Below, piece by piece: positions 10,530-20,532 of a stretch of DNA of 64,000 bases. The position numbers and the translations under genes are program-made. Numbering within the stretch: position 1 is the first letter of the stretch; every line of letters starts with the position of its first letter. The stretch is from contig NZ_JAGBKM010000015.1 in assembly GCF_017498085.1 (NCBI RefSeq), positions 1 through 64,000 on the forward strand. Reading direction: 5' to 3'. The notes under the pieces were generated by a model, which was given only the letters and a program-made list of their open reading frames with translations, had not been told where the DNA came from and did not search any database. The DNA is from Psychrobacter coccoides. Lineage in GTDB: Bacteria; Pseudomonadota; Gammaproteobacteria; Pseudomonadales; Moraxellaceae.

Positions 10530-11642
10530 TTATGCCTGCATGGCCGTCAGCGCACTGATCAAGCGCTCATTCTGCTCGGCTGTACCCACCGTAATGCGTA
10601 AGTACTCATTGACACGTGGCTTGTCAAAATAACGCACAATGATGCCTTGCTCATGCAATGCCTCAGCCACGGCGCTGGCATTGCCATCGGCAGGACGTGC
10701 AAAAACAAAGTTGGCCTGTGACGGTAGTACTTGATAGTCCAAATCAGTCAGCTTGGCTATCAGAGATTGACGTAAATCAATGACCTGCTGACAAGTGGTT
10801 GTAAAATAATCGACGTCTAATACACTGGCGGTAGCACCTGCTTGCGCCAGCTTATCTAAAGGATAACTGTTGAAGCTGTTTTTCATACGAGTCAGCGCTT
10901 CAATTAAAGAAGCATTACCAAAGGCCATGCCGACACGCAGCCCTGCAAGGGAACGTGATTTAGAAAAGGTTTGTGTCACTAAGATGTTTTCAAACTCATT
11001 AATCAAACTCACGGCCGATACTGCGGACTCATCACTATCTGCATCTGCTTGCGCAAAATCAATATAGGCTTCATCGATGACAATCACTGAGTTTGAGTGT
11101 TCGCTGGCAAGCTTACGGATAGCAGATAGCGGCAGTAGCAAGCCTGTCGGTGCATTGGGGTTGGCAATGATGATACCACTGCAAGGCTGACGATACGTAT
11201 CAGGGTCGATACTAAAATCCTCGGTGAGCGCAATCTGTACCAGCTCTATACCAAAAGTCTGCGCATAAACCGGATAAAAGCTATAACCAATATCTGGTGT
11301 GAGTACTGGGCGCTCTTTGAGGAAAAAACTGGCAAACACTAATGCCAACACCTCATCTGAGCCATTGCCAACAAACACCTGATTGTTATCTAAATGGTAT
11401 AAATCAGCTAATGCCGTACGTAACTCATCTGACTCAGGGGCTGGGTATAAACGCAGAGCATCCGCTTGATCAGCCAAAGTATTTGATATCGCCTCTGCCA
11501 CCTTAGGAGACGGTGGAAATGGGTTTTCATTGGTGTTTAGTTTGCATAAATTGTCGTGCTGAGGCTGCTCACCAGGTACATATGGCGACAAGTTACGGGC
11601 GGTATTTGACCAAAGTCTGTTATCTATTTTTTGTTCACTCAT
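10530..11642 (-). CDS. hisC: Histidinol-phosphate aminotransferase
   Basis: PLP enzyme of histidine biosynthesis that converts imidazole acetol phosphate to histidinol phosphate. 370 aa, a class I/II aminotransferase. It has LNTNENPFPPSP near the N-terminus, FVGNGSDE, IIIANPNAPTG, VIDEAYIDF and the PLP lysine in TFSKSRSLAGLRVG. RITVGT near the C-terminus is typical of HisC. It follows hisD at 94 bases in the ibaG-murA-hisG-hisD-hisC order familiar from Moraxellaceae. Confidence 0.95.
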   Translation of the reverse strand: MSEQKIDNRLWSNTARNLSPYVPGEQPQHDNLCKLNTNENPFPPSPKVAEAISNTLADQADALRLYPAPESDELRTALADLYHLDNNQVFVGNGSDEVLALVFASFFLKERPVLTPDIGYSFYPVYAQTFGIELVQIALTEDFSIDPDTYRQPCSGIIIANPNAPTGLLLPLSAIRKLASEHSNSVIVIDEAYIDFAQADADSDESAVSAVSLINEFENILVTQTFSKSRSLAGLRVGMAFGNASLIEALTRMKNSFNSYPLDKLAQAGATASVLDVDYFTTTCQQVIDLRQSLIAKLTDLDYQVLPSQANFVFARPADGNASAVAEALHEQGIIVRYFDKPRVNEYLRITVGTAEQNERLISALTAMQA

Positions 11643-11736
11643 AAGTCATCCTAATGTTGGCCGCTTTAACCATTCTAAATATAGCTTATTCATTGATACT
11701 CAATAATGCCACATCACTTATTCATTCTATAGCATA

Positions 11737-13032
11737 TCACTGATAACGGTAGCGAGCTGAGCGGGCGTGTGCCTCTAAATCCTCATGCTGCGCTAATATA
11801 TCTGCTGTTTTTGCCAGTGGTTTACTGCCACTTTCACTACAATAAATGATTGATGATTTCTTTTGAAAGTCGTACACGCCTAGTGGCGATGAGAAGCGTG
11901 CTGTGCCTGAGGTAGGCAAGACATGGTTGGGCCCTGCACAGTAGTCTCCAATCGCCTCGGGCGTGTGACGTCCCATAAAGATGGCACCAGCATGTCGAAT
12001 ACCACTCAATAAATCATCAGGATCATCTACAGACAGCTCTAAATGCTCTGGTGCCACACGGTTAATAACCGCCATGCCTTCTGCTCTGTCCTTGACTAAA
12101 ATCAGTGCCCCACGGTTTTGCAGTGCATCACGGGCAATGTCAGCTTTTGGTAACGCTGCCAATGCTTTTTCGATCTCGAGGGCAACCGCATCCAGCTGCT
12201 CTCGACTGGTCGTGACAAAGATGGCCTGAGCAACACGGTCATGCTCTGCTTGTGATAATAAGTCCATCGCCAGCCAGTCGGCTCGATCGTTGTTGGACCC
12301 CTCAGCGTATACCAATACTTCTGAGGGCCCGGCAATCATATCGATACCGACTTGACCAAATACAGCACGCTTGGCGGCAGCGACATACTTATTACCAGGG
12401 CCTGTAATCTTATCAACCGCTGGAATACTCTGCGTCCCGTAAGCCAAGGCGGCTACCGCTTGAGCGCCACCGATGGTAAAGACACGATCAACCTTTGCTA
12501 AGTGCGCTGCTGCCAATACTAATGGGTTGAGCACACCTTTAGGCGCAGGTACTACCATAATGACCTCGCCTACCCCAGCAACCTTTGCTGGAATGGCGTT
12601 CATCAGCACAGATGAAGGGTAAGACGCCAGCCCACCTGGCACATAGATCCCCACTCGATCAAGGGGGGTCACTTTTTGACCTAAGCGATTACCCAACTCA
12701 TCCTCATACTGCCAGCTCTCTTGTGCCTGCCGCTCATGAAACCTCTGTACCCGTGTCGCCGCTGTCGTTAAGGCTGTTTTGACGTCGTCATCTAACGCCT
12801 CAAAAGCATCTACAAGCGACTCTTGCGACAGCTCTAGCTCTTGCATAGTAGTCGCTGGATGCTGATCAAACTTCTGAGTCAATCTCAGCACCACCTCATC
12901 ACCATCACGGCGTACTTGGGCAATGATATCATCAACCGTTTTTAATAAATCGATATCATTGACGGTTTCAAAGGCAAGTAACGATGTGAGTTGTTGTTCA
13001 AAGCTGGCATCTTGAGTACTTAACTGGCGCAT
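11737..13032 (-). CDS. hisD: Histidinol dehydrogenase
   Basis: Zinc-dependent, NAD-linked four-electron oxidation of histidinol to histidine, the last two steps of the pathway. 431 aa, standard length. It shows YVPGGLASYPSSVLMNAIPAKVAG, GPGNKYVAAAKR, GIDMIAGPSEVLV, LLSQAEHD and the C-terminal PNHVLPTSGTARFSSPLGV block that carries substrate and metal ligands. The start at 13032 has GGAT seven bases upstream. Same strand as hisG and hisC. Confidence 0.97.
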   Translation of the reverse strand: MRQLSTQDASFEQQLTSLLAFETVNDIDLLKTVDDIIAQVRRDGDEVVLRLTQKFDQHPATTMQELELSQESLVDAFEALDDDVKTALTTAATRVQRFHERQAQESWQYEDELGNRLGQKVTPLDRVGIYVPGGLASYPSSVLMNAIPAKVAGVGEVIMVVPAPKGVLNPLVLAAAHLAKVDRVFTIGGAQAVAALAYGTQSIPAVDKITGPGNKYVAAAKRAVFGQVGIDMIAGPSEVLVYAEGSNNDRADWLAMDLLSQAEHDRVAQAIFVTTSREQLDAVALEIEKALAALPKADIARDALQNRGALILVKDRAEGMAVINRVAPEHLELSVDDPDDLLSGIRHAGAIFMGRHTPEAIGDYCAGPNHVLPTSGTARFSSPLGVYDFQKKSSIIYCSESGSKPLAKTADILAQHEDLEAHARSARYRYQ

Positions 13033-13187
13033 GAGCTGATCCTATGTTTGAGCATAAAACACGATTATAAATATAAAACCAATTTAGCATACGAAACCCA
13101 TGTCGTAGCGCTACACTGGTTTAAAAATACAAATTACCATACTTGATATTATTAATAATGACAATATATGATCAATGACAAAACGAC

Positions 13188-13883
13188 TTAAGAAGCAGCG
13201 GCAATGCTAGCTTTGAAACTCTCAAGGATCGGCTCAAGCAACGCAAACTTACGCTTGTAGCTGACTTGATTGACGATCAGACGAGAGGAGACATCACAGA
13301 TATGTTCACGAGGCTCTAAACCATTTGCTCTTAAGGTGTTCCCTGTATCCACCACATCAACGATCAAGTCACCTAACCCCACTAGTGGCGCCAGCTCCAT
13401 CGATCCATAAAGCTTGATAACATCAACTTGCTGCCCCTGACTGGCAAAATAAGCCCGGGCCACATTAACGTATTTGGTAGCGATACGCAGACGGCGTTTG
13501 GGTAAAGGAGCATCCTTTACACCAGCAGTCATCAGCTTGCACTGAGCAATCTGTAAGTCCAATAGCTCATAAACGTGATTGGCACCATGCTCAAGTAATA
13601 CATCTTTGCCTGCGACACCAAAGTCAGCAGCGCCATGCTCTACATAAGTTGGCACGTCGCTTGCTCGTAAAATAAGCACACGTACGTCTGGGTGAGAAGT
13701 CGGGAAAATAAGCTTACGAGACGCTTCAGGATCTTCGAGCAAGTCAACACCTGCTGCCTGTAATAAGGGCATGGTCTCTTCTAAGATACGGCCTTTAGAT
13801 AACGCTAGGGTTAAGCCGTTAAATTCACTGTCTACTTCATTCAATAAGCTGCTGCTCTGTAAGTCTTCAGTTTGCTCAGTCAT
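13188..13883 (-). CDS. hisG: ATP phosphoribosyltransferase, short form catalytic subunit
   Basis: Catalyses the first committed step of histidine synthesis (ATP plus PRPP). At 231 aa it is the short HisG type that lacks the C-terminal regulatory domain, so it should work with the regulatory subunit HisZ, which is not encoded in this window. Motifs seen: [18 protein letters not shown] near residue 25, [19 protein letters not shown] and the PRPP loop [15 protein letters not shown]. The N-terminal 20 or so residues are an acidic extension; an internal start cannot be excluded. Confidence 0.95.
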   Translation of the reverse strand: MTEQTEDLQSSSLLNEVDSEFNGLTLALSKGRILEETMPLLQAAGVDLLEDPEASRKLIFPTSHPDVRVLILRASDVPTYVEHGAADFGVAGKDVLLEHGANHVYELLDLQIAQCKLMTAGVKDAPLPKRRLRIATKYVNVARAYFASQGQQVDVIKLYGSMELAPLVGLGDLIVDVVDTGNTLRANGLEPREHICDVSSRLIVNQVSYKRKFALLEPILESFKASIAAAS

Positions 13884-14011
13884 GGTGCTTGGTGTCCGTA
13901 TACGATTGCTGTCCTAAATAGAGGACTTATTAAATTTAAAAACATGTTGGAATAGTGCAAGTGAACGCCAAAACAAGCTTCACATACTATCACTAAGCGT
14001 ATCTTTGGTGA

Positions 14012-15280
14012 TTAGTCTTTACTATTCACTCGCTCAATATTTACCCCTAAGGCCCGCAGTTTGTTTTCGACATCTTCATAACCACGGTCGATATGATAAA
14101 TACGGTCGATGAGACTCTCACCTTCAGCAGCGGCAGCCGCCATGACCAATGACATCGAAGCACGCAGATCCGTCGCCATGACAGGCGCAGCAGTAAAACG
14201 CTCTACGCCTTTGACGATAGCCATATGGCCATCCACTCTAATTGACGCCCCTAAACGCTTCAACTCAGGCACATGCATATAACGGTTTTCAAAGATATTT
14301 TCGATAATGGTGCTGGTGCCATCAGCCAGACAGCAGACAGCCATCAGCTGCGCTTGCATATCAGTGGGAAACCCTGGATGTGGCTGCGTACGAATATCAA
14401 CAGGTTTTGGCCGCCCTGTCATCTGTGCACGAATCCAGTCGTCACCCGTCGTGATCGTCGCTCCCATGGCTTCAAACTTTTCCAGTACTGGACTGAGTAA
14501 AGCAGCATTGGTTTTTTTGGTCAGCACATCGCCACGAGTCATGAGCGCACCAGCCAAGTAAGAACCCGTCTCGATACGGTCTGCGACCACTGAGTATTCA
14601 CAGCCTTGTAGACGCTCAACCCCCTCGATAGTCATGGTTGACGTACCGATACCGCTGATCTTTGCCCCCATTGCTACCAGCATGTTTGCCAAGTCAACGA
14701 CTTCCGGCTCAAGTGCACAGTTACCTAAGACGGTCGTGCCCTCTGCCAACGCTGCTGCCATAATGACGTTTTCAGTACCACCTACCGTCACCATATCAAA
14801 TGAGTAATGACAACCAAGCAAGCGCCCGCCTTTTGGGGCACGAGCTTTAACATAGCCGTTTTCGACACTGATCTCTGCGCCCATCGCTATAAAAGCTTTG
14901 AGGTGCTGATCTACAGGACGTGATCCAATGGCACACCCACCTGGCAAAGACACTTCAGCTTCGCCAAAGCGTGCTAATAGTGGGCCCAAAACTAAGATAG
15001 AAGCGCGCATGGTCTTGACCAAATCATACGGCGCATAATAGTTGTCGATATCTTTGGTATCACAAGTGACGGTGTCATCTTGTTTTTGAATATTGATACC
15101 CATACCCGAAATCAGCTCAACCAATGTGCGCACATCTTGTAGTGAAGGCACATTATGTAGTGTCGTTGGGGTTTCGGCCAATATCATCGCCGCAAGTAAG
15201 GGCAAGGCGGCGTTTTTTGCGCCAGAGATGGTAACTTCCCCTGCGATCCGACTGCTACCTGTGATTAAGAACTGATCCAT
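14012..15280 (-). CDS. murA: UDP-N-acetylglucosamine 1-carboxyvinyltransferase
   Basis: First committed enzyme of peptidoglycan precursor synthesis, transferring enolpyruvate from PEP. 422 aa. The fosfomycin-target cysteine is C116 in [13 protein letters not shown], so the protein is of the fosfomycin-sensitive type. Other signatures: [37 protein letters not shown] and [11 protein letters not shown]. It sits between ibaG and hisG on the same strand. The ibaG-murA pair is conserved in many gammaproteobacteria. Confidence 0.97.
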   Translation of the reverse strand: MDQFLITGSSRIAGEVTISGAKNAALPLLAAMILAETPTTLHNVPSLQDVRTLVELISGMGINIQKQDDTVTCDTKDIDNYYAPYDLVKTMRASILVLGPLLARFGEAEVSLPGGCAIGSRPVDQHLKAFIAMGAEISVENGYVKARAPKGGRLLGCHYSFDMVTVGGTENVIMAAALAEGTTVLGNCALEPEVVDLANMLVAMGAKISGIGTSTMTIEGVERLQGCEYSVVADRIETGSYLAGALMTRGDVLTKKTNAALLSPVLEKFEAMGATITTGDDWIRAQMTGRPKPVDIRTQPHPGFPTDMQAQLMAVCCLADGTSTIIENIFENRYMHVPELKRLGASIRVDGHMAIVKGVERFTAAPVMATDLRASMSLVMAAAAAEGESLIDRIYHIDRGYEDVENKLRALGVNIERVNSKD

Positions 15281-15373
15281 AAAGGTAATAACCTATCTGT
15301 AAGTGTGAAAATATAGATTGTAAGTAAGAGAATATAAGTAATTAAAGACGTCTAAAACCAATGCAAAGATGGT

Positions 15374-15625
15374 TTAGCCTTGTTGCTGAACTTCCCATTC
15401 GCTTGGCGTCAAAGCTTGAATATTAAGTGCATGGATATCACCACTAGCAATCTTGTCATTCACCAGTGCATAGACCGCTTGCTGACGCTGAACCGCACGC
15501 TTGCCTTCAAAGCTGGCATCGACCACGCGTACATCAAACTTATTGCCCTGGTTGGCCGCTTGGATAAAAGCATCCGGATAGTGCTGTTGTAAAAATGCAA
15601 TCAAATCATCAGCATTCATGCTCAT
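15374..15625 (-). CDS. ibaG: BolA family protein IbaG
   Basis: Small BolA-fold protein, 83 aa, that in other bacteria partners with monothiol glutaredoxin in Fe-S handling and acid stress. The frame extends 17 codons upstream, but MSMNADDLIAFLQQHYPDAF at 15625 has a GGA six bases ahead and is the family-like start. It has the BolA signature FDVRVVDASFEGKRAVQRQQAVYALV and ends near DIHALNIQALTPSEW. It lies directly upstream of murA, the position of E. coli ibaG (yrbA), which separates it from bolA proper. Confidence 0.9.
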   Translation of the reverse strand: MSMNADDLIAFLQQHYPDAFIQAANQGNKFDVRVVDASFEGKRAVQRQQAVYALVNDKIASGDIHALNIQALTPSEWEVQQQG

Positions 15626-15850
15626 AAAAAATCCTATTATTGTGTTAAAAGTAATGTCGATACAGCGGGTTGTCATAAATATCGCTATACCTTGTTAGGC
15701 GCTATTATAACAAGAGTTTGACTATCTTACAGTATTGTCTACAGATAAGCATTTGTAGCCCGCCTTAGGCCATCTATGTGACTCTACTGCACTTTTTGAG
15801 AAACGTATTAGCTTCGAGACCCGTATCAGCTTTGAGGCTCGCATCAGCAT

Positions 15851-16816
15851 TTAGTTTAGCGTTTTTTCTAAGTACGTTAAGACTTGTGCACGCACCTCAT
15901 TTACCCAACGCAGTGGCGGGGCCATAGCACCAATACTGGTCGCATGACTGGCACCCTTAATGACACCTGTTTCCACGGTTGCGCCATAGTTCTTTAAAGC
16001 TTGGGTCATTTTAATGGTGTTTGTATCATGCACGATCTGATCATTTTCGGCAGTCAACAACAGATATGACGGTTGTCGCCCTTTAAGCTGTCTATCTGGC
16101 ATCACCTCATCAGGAGTAGCATCAACGGGGAAGGCTCTGGCATTGCTAAACTGTCGAAAATCATAACTATAAGGCCCTGCGATGCCAACTACGGCCTTAA
16201 TATCGCTTGGCTTAATGCCATAAGGTGCTAAAAAATCTGCATTGGATACAGCAGCTACCGTGTTAAAAGCGCCTGAAGAATGGCCAATAACAGCGATACG
16301 CTGCGGGTCAGCATGCAGCATGGCGGCATTTTCATAACTCCAAGCGATCGCTTTTGCCGTATCTTCGACATATTTGGGGTATACGTATTTGGGCGCTTTA
16401 CGATGATTCATGACTACCGTAACATAACCTGCCTGTGCAAAGCTTTGACCAACAAAGGCATAGTCTTCTTTATTGCCGTTCTCCCATGAGCCACCGTGTG
16501 CAAACACAACCATAGGATAAGTGTCGTCAATACTACTCTGAGCCTGCATGGCGTGCGCTAAAGATTTTGGATAATACACATCCAAATCCTGCAGGGACTC
16601 ATCACCGTATAATATGTCTTTGCTTACCGCAACGCCGCCATTAGAAGTGATGCCATTAACGATATTAAGCGCTGATAGTGCTCGGGCCTGCTGCGCACCC
16701 AATGCGATGGCTGACAATATCATCACGCCCACACCTGCTCTCTTTAATGTCCGTGGTATCAGCAACTGTCCATTTGTAGGCTGCGGTCGCACACCGTACA
16801 AGTGTGAATCCTTCAT
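15851..16816 (-). CDS. Secreted alpha/beta hydrolase (carboxylesterase-like)
   Basis: 321 aa from the ATG at 16816. An ATG six bases upstream also exists, but the AAGGA site is eight bases before 16816 and only two before the other. A basic N-region followed by a hydrophobic stretch ending near AQQARALSA suggests a Sec signal peptide. The fold signatures are the oxyanion motif VFAHGGSWENG, the nucleophile GHSSGA, an acid in TAENDQIVHD and the histidine in KGASHATSIG. It resembles esterase/feruloyl-esterase-like BD-FAE proteins; the substrate is unknown. Downstream of the BON lipoprotein on the same strand. Confidence 0.78.
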   Translation of the reverse strand: MKDSHLYGVRPQPTNGQLLIPRTLKRAGVGVMILSAIALGAQQARALSALNIVNGITSNGGVAVSKDILYGDESLQDLDVYYPKSLAHAMQAQSSIDDTYPMVVFAHGGSWENGNKEDYAFVGQSFAQAGYVTVVMNHRKAPKYVYPKYVEDTAKAIAWSYENAAMLHADPQRIAVIGHSSGAFNTVAAVSNADFLAPYGIKPSDIKAVVGIAGPYSYDFRQFSNARAFPVDATPDEVMPDRQLKGRQPSYLLLTAENDQIVHDTNTIKMTQALKNYGATVETGVIKGASHATSIGAMAPPLRWVNEVRAQVLTYLEKTLN

Positions 16817-16869
16817 AGCCATTATCCTTATTTTTATTGCCGTGCTACATGTGCATGCTCAGACAATTT

Positions 16870-17712
16870 CTAGTCACTGTACAAGTCAACATAAGGACTC
16901 GGGTTGCTTTGGCTTGGACGCTCTTGCTCAGCGTCTAGGGTTTCTTCTTGGCTTGGCAGTGTCGCTACTTCTGGTGCTGCGGCAGAGGACAAGTCAGTTG
17001 GTGCTACATTTCTGACCACGGGTGCTGGCGTGGTCGCTGCTTCGGCAGCATTGTTCTCAAACATAATATCGTCATCACTGAGTGGCACACCCGCATCATT
17101 CACCAAGGTCGTCAGTAGTACCAACTCTGTCACCCCCGCCGTATTATTAGCGATGTCAATCAGATGGCTTTGCTGTGTCGGTGTCATCCGTCCCATAATG
17201 TAGACTACGCCATTGTCAGTGACTGTCTTTATCTGTGAGGTTTTTACACCACTATTTGCCAAAGACTTGGCCAGCAGCTTTGAGGTGATATACCCCTCCT
17301 GCACTGTCGAGCTATAGCCCTTCGCCACACCGACATTGAGCTCATTATAAACACGGCGCACATCTGGCATTGAGCTGACGACTTTTTCTGCTTGCTCTTT
17401 TAGGGCTTTGGTTGGAATCTCACCTGTGAGCAGTACCTCACTATAAAAGCTGTGCACCCCCATACGGCTGTTGGCCTGTAGGTTTTCTTGCAGACCATAG
17501 ATATTGATTTTGGCAGTATGCTCTATACTTCGATCCAACAAGCGCTGTGGAATCGTACGCTCCGTCACTGGCACACCATAGGTTCCTTGAGTACTGTTGG
17601 TTAGATAATTGGTGGTGCAACCTGTACTTACCAAACTCGCTATCACCATAGCGCCGACCGCAATAGAGCGTGGGGGTTTTAAAACTGTTGTAAGTGCATG
17701 CAACCTTGTCAT
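16870..17712 (-). CDS. Dual-BON domain lipoprotein, DolP/YraP-like
   Basis: 280 aa. An N-terminal signal ends in the lipobox LVSTGC (cysteine about 32), predicting an outer-membrane lipoprotein. Two BON domains follow at about residues 55-125 and 135-205 (ITSKLLAKSLANSGVKTSQIKTVTDNGVVYIMG is the second). A Pro/Ala/Glu-rich tail extends the protein well beyond E. coli DolP (about 190 aa). DolP supports outer-membrane integrity at division sites. The neighbouring yraN and the divergent rsmI match the E. coli rsmI / lpoA-yraN-diaA-dolP locus. A GAGG site lies 7 bases before the start. Confidence 0.82.
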   Translation of the reverse strand: MTRLHALTTVLKPPRSIAVGAMVIASLVSTGCTTNYLTNSTQGTYGVPVTERTIPQRLLDRSIEHTAKINIYGLQENLQANSRMGVHSFYSEVLLTGEIPTKALKEQAEKVVSSMPDVRRVYNELNVGVAKGYSSTVQEGYITSKLLAKSLANSGVKTSQIKTVTDNGVVYIMGRMTPTQQSHLIDIANNTAGVTELVLLTTLVNDAGVPLSDDDIMFENNAAEAATTPAPVVRNVAPTDLSSAAAPEVATLPSQEETLDAEQERPSQSNPSPYVDLYSD

Positions 17713-17742
17713 TGTTTACCTCATTGAGCACAGTCATTAATT

Positions 17743-17859
17743 AGGGCGTATTGAATATTATCTGTCAGTTAAGAACAGCAAACCTGATAACCAGCTACTT
17801 TACTGAATTTTTATCTTTAACGGTTAGGTTTTTGGTAACGATAACTTATTGAACGCCCT
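17743..17859. repeat. Possible 117-bp MITE-like element
   Basis: The ends are AGGGCGT at 17743 and its complement ACGCCCT at 17859, with weaker inverted similarity over about 20 bases (AATA and TTATC blocks). It fills the yraN-dolP gap and codes for nothing. The end motif resembles that of the element at 35860-36030. Confidence 0.45.
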
Positions 17860-17875
17860 CAATACCTTTACACTA

Positions 17876-18283
17876 CTACCACGCTGTGGCAATAAAAGCC
17901 GCTGGTAGCCATTCGGGTTGATACACTGTCTGTAAGTTAGGGCTTTTCTGACCATCATAAGCAACGACATCAAACCGACAGTCGTAATCCATATACTGTG
18001 TATGCTGCTGCAAAAAACATCTCGCTGTTTTGATAATTTTTCGCTGTTTGGCTGTCGTCACGCTCAGCGCAGCATCACCAAAGCTTGAGCGGCGGCGTTG
18101 ACGCACTTCGACAAACACTAGGGTTGACCATGTCTGGCCCGGCTCTAGCATGATCAAATCAATTTCACCTACTTTTGGTTGTTGCCAGTTTTTGGCAATC
18201 AGCACTAAGCCTTGCTGCTGTAAAAACTGACAGGCTTGCTGCTCAAAATGACTGCCTTGGCGCTGGGTCGGAGACGACATCAT
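17876..18283 (-). CDS. yraN: YraN family (UPF0102) nuclease-like protein
   Basis: About 135 aa. The pattern GSHFEQQACQFLQQQGL, then NWQQPKVGEIDLIM and LVFVEVRQRR, is the UPF0102 signature: a restriction-endonuclease-like core with E, D and ExK-like (EVR here) residues. The function is unproven. The start is an ATG at 18283, with another at 18280; no clear Shine-Dalgarno is seen. It is divergent from rsmI, as in E. coli, but the lpoA and diaA genes usually found here are absent. Confidence 0.88.
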   Translation of the reverse strand: MMSSPTQRQGSHFEQQACQFLQQQGLVLIAKNWQQPKVGEIDLIMLEPGQTWSTLVFVEVRQRRRSSFGDAALSVTTAKQRKIIKTARCFLQQHTQYMDYDCRFDVVAYDGQKSPNLQTVYQPEWLPAAFIATAW

Positions 18284-18428
18284 CAAAGAACGGTGTTTAG
18301 GCTTGTGATTGGCGATAGTAATGGCTTCCAGTTATCAACATTTCAAAATTATCATAGCACAACATGCTAAACTAGGGACGGTTTGATCCTTTATAATAAC
18401 GAACACTGGTAACGCCTAAGAGGTCTTC

Positions 18429-19340
18429 ATGCATACTCCCACCACGATGCCGGCTTGTCTATATATCGTTGCAACTCCGATTGGCAATCTAAATGACATG
18501 ACCCCACGTGCGCTTGACATCCTAAAGCAGGTTGACATCATTGCCTGTGAGGACACCCGCACCTCAGGTAAGCTGCTGGCACATTTTGGGATTGATACCA
18601 AAAGTAGGGCTGTCAGTAATGAGCCTATAGAGGGTATTGATAATAAGAAATCTCACAATAAACTATGGGCCTATCATGAGCACAACAGCGCCATTCAGAC
18701 CCCCAAAATCATTGAGATGATTCAGCAAGGACACTCAGTAGCGCTCATTAGTGATGCCGGTACGCCTTTGGTCAGTGACCCAGGTTATCAGCTGGTGCAA
18801 GCAGCGCACATGGCAGATGTTCGAGTGTCGCCTATCGTTGGCGCTTCTGCTGCTATTGCCGCTTTGTCAGTCGCAGGCTTGCCATCGGATCGTTTTAGCT
18901 TTATCGGGTTTTTACCTGCCAAATCTCATGGACGCCAAAAACAGTTGGCTGCTTTACAGTCGCGCACCGAGACCTTAATATTTTATGAAGCGCCGCATCG
19001 TATCGTCGCAAGCCTAGAGGATATGGCTGAAGTGTTTGGTGCTGATCGCAGTGTGGCCTATTGTCGTGAGTTGACGAAAACTTTTGAGACCGTACACCAG
19101 TCCACGCTCGGTGCTCTGGTGCAGTTTGTCAAAGCCGATGACAACCAGCAACGTGGCGAGATCGTAGTGGTCGTGGCAGGCAAAGATACCGTACAACATG
19201 AAGACATCAGTATTCACGATAAATTACTGCAGCGCTTATTAGAAGATTTGTCGGTTAAAAAATCAGCCGCTTTAGCAGCAGATATTACAGGTGTCAAAAA
19301 AAACGCACTATATCAACGCTTACTTGAGCTACAGGCCTAA
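18429..19340 (+). CDS. rsmI: 16S rRNA (cytidine1402-2'-O)-methyltransferase
   Basis: SAM-dependent enzyme that 2'-O-methylates C1402 in the ribosomal P site. 303 aa, a tetrapyrrole-methylase-fold protein. It shows LYIVATPIGNLNDMTPRAL, CEDTRTSGKLL, ALISDAGTPLVSDPG, VGASAAIAALSVAGLP, FIGFLPAKSHGR and the YEAPHRI block. The spacer region GIDNKKSHNK is a small insertion compared with shorter relatives. An AGAGGT site precedes the start. Divergent from yraN. Confidence 0.96.
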   Translation: MHTPTTMPACLYIVATPIGNLNDMTPRALDILKQVDIIACEDTRTSGKLLAHFGIDTKSRAVSNEPIEGIDNKKSHNKLWAYHEHNSAIQTPKIIEMIQQGHSVALISDAGTPLVSDPGYQLVQAAHMADVRVSPIVGASAAIAALSVAGLPSDRFSFIGFLPAKSHGRQKQLAALQSRTETLIFYEAPHRIVASLEDMAEVFGADRSVAYCRELTKTFETVHQSTLGALVQFVKADDNQQRGEIVVVVAGKDTVQHEDISIHDKLLQRLLEDLSVKKSAALAADITGVKKNALYQRLLELQA

Positions 19341-19411
19341 GCAATAAGTCTAAAGGACGACTAGAGTATACACACCATTTGGTTTTAAGATGCAAACAGG
19401 AGAAATAAATT

Positions 19412-20431
19412 ATGTACGATGTCATGGCAATAGGCAATGCGTTGGTTGATCACGAGTATGTGCTGAGTGATGCAGCGTTAGAAGAGACGGAGCTGACCAA
19501 GGGCAATATGACGCTAGCGGCCATTGAAGAGCAGCAGCAGTTACTTGCCTACTTTCAGCTGGCCAATATCGCACCATCAAAACAAGCCGGTGGTGGTTCT
19601 GCTGCTAATACCATGTATACCTTTGCCAGCTTAGGCGGCAAGCCGTTTTATGCCTGCCGTGTCGGCGATGATGAGCAAGGAAAGTTTTATCTAAAAGACC
19701 TCAATGCAGCAGGTGTCGCTACTTCCGAAAAATCAGTGCACAAGGGCGGGGTTACCGGCTCATGCGTGGTAGCGGTTACTGAAGATGGCGAGCGCACCAT
19801 GCAAACCTATCTGGGCACCTCAAGCGACATCACAGCCGACAATGTAGACTTCGATGCACTTATGCATGCAGACTGGCTCTACCTAGAAGGCTACTTGGCC
19901 ATGTCTGAGGGCATCCAGCCTGCCATGACGCAGTTGCGCCAACAAGCGGGTATTCATGGCGCCAAAATTGTGGTGGGTTTTGCCGATCCTGCAGTGGTGA
20001 AGTTTGCCAAAGACGGCCTGCTCAATATGTTGGGCAACAAGGTCGAAGTGATATTTTGTAATGTAGAAGAAGCGCGCCTATTTACCGATAAAAAACAAAT
20101 TAAAGCGGCCGCTCGTGCCTTGCTCGATTATTGCCGAATTGCGGTCGTGACCGATAGCGCCAATGATACAATTATCGCTCACAAGCCAGATGACAGCTCA
20201 GAGATTGATATCCATCAGGTATCGACACCTACCGTGGCAAACGTTATCGATACCAATGGTGCTGGCGACAACTATGCAGGCGCTTTCTTATATGCGCTCT
20301 CACAGCAGTATACTTTGCCAGAATGTGGTCGTCTTGCCAGTGAGGTCGCTTCACAAGTGGTGCAACAATTTGGCCCACGACTGGCATCCAAAGAATATCA
20401 AGACATTGCGCAACGGGTATTAATGACTTAA
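19412..20431 (+). CDS. PfkB-family kinase, probable adenosine kinase
   Basis: 339 aa ribokinase-fold enzyme. GGGSAANTMYTFASLGG near residue 60 is the first PfkB signature. DTNGAGDNYAGAFLYAL near 285 is the second, with the catalytic aspartate. Relatives are annotated as adenosine kinase (adenosine to AMP), but sequence alone cannot exclude another nucleoside or sugar. An AGGAGA site lies eight bases before the start. It follows rsmI by 71 bases, perhaps cotranscribed, and ends at a strong terminator. Confidence 0.82.
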   Translation: MYDVMAIGNALVDHEYVLSDAALEETELTKGNMTLAAIEEQQQLLAYFQLANIAPSKQAGGGSAANTMYTFASLGGKPFYACRVGDDEQGKFYLKDLNAAGVATSEKSVHKGGVTGSCVVAVTEDGERTMQTYLGTSSDITADNVDFDALMHADWLYLEGYLAMSEGIQPAMTQLRQQAGIHGAKIVVGFADPAVVKFAKDGLLNMLGNKVEVIFCNVEEARLFTDKKQIKAAARALLDYCRIAVVTDSANDTIIAHKPDDSSEIDIHQVSTPTVANVIDTNGAGDNYAGAFLYALSQQYTLPECGRLASEVASQVVQQFGPRLASKEYQDIAQRVLMT

Positions 20432-20472
20432 ATGCTTTGAACTAAGCTTGTTTATGAGCGAAAATGGTCACA

Positions 20473-20504
20473 AAAAAACCTGCATCAAATGATACAGGTT
20501 TTTT
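20473..20504. terminator. Bidirectional terminator between the adenosine kinase and metY
   Basis: A near-perfect hairpin (AAAAAACCTG with CAGGTTTTTT, inner ATCA/TGAT) sits between two convergent genes. Poly-A and poly-T arms let it work in both directions. Confidence 0.9.
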
Positions 20505-20532
20505 GTTTTGCGCTTACTTTATCTCATACACT

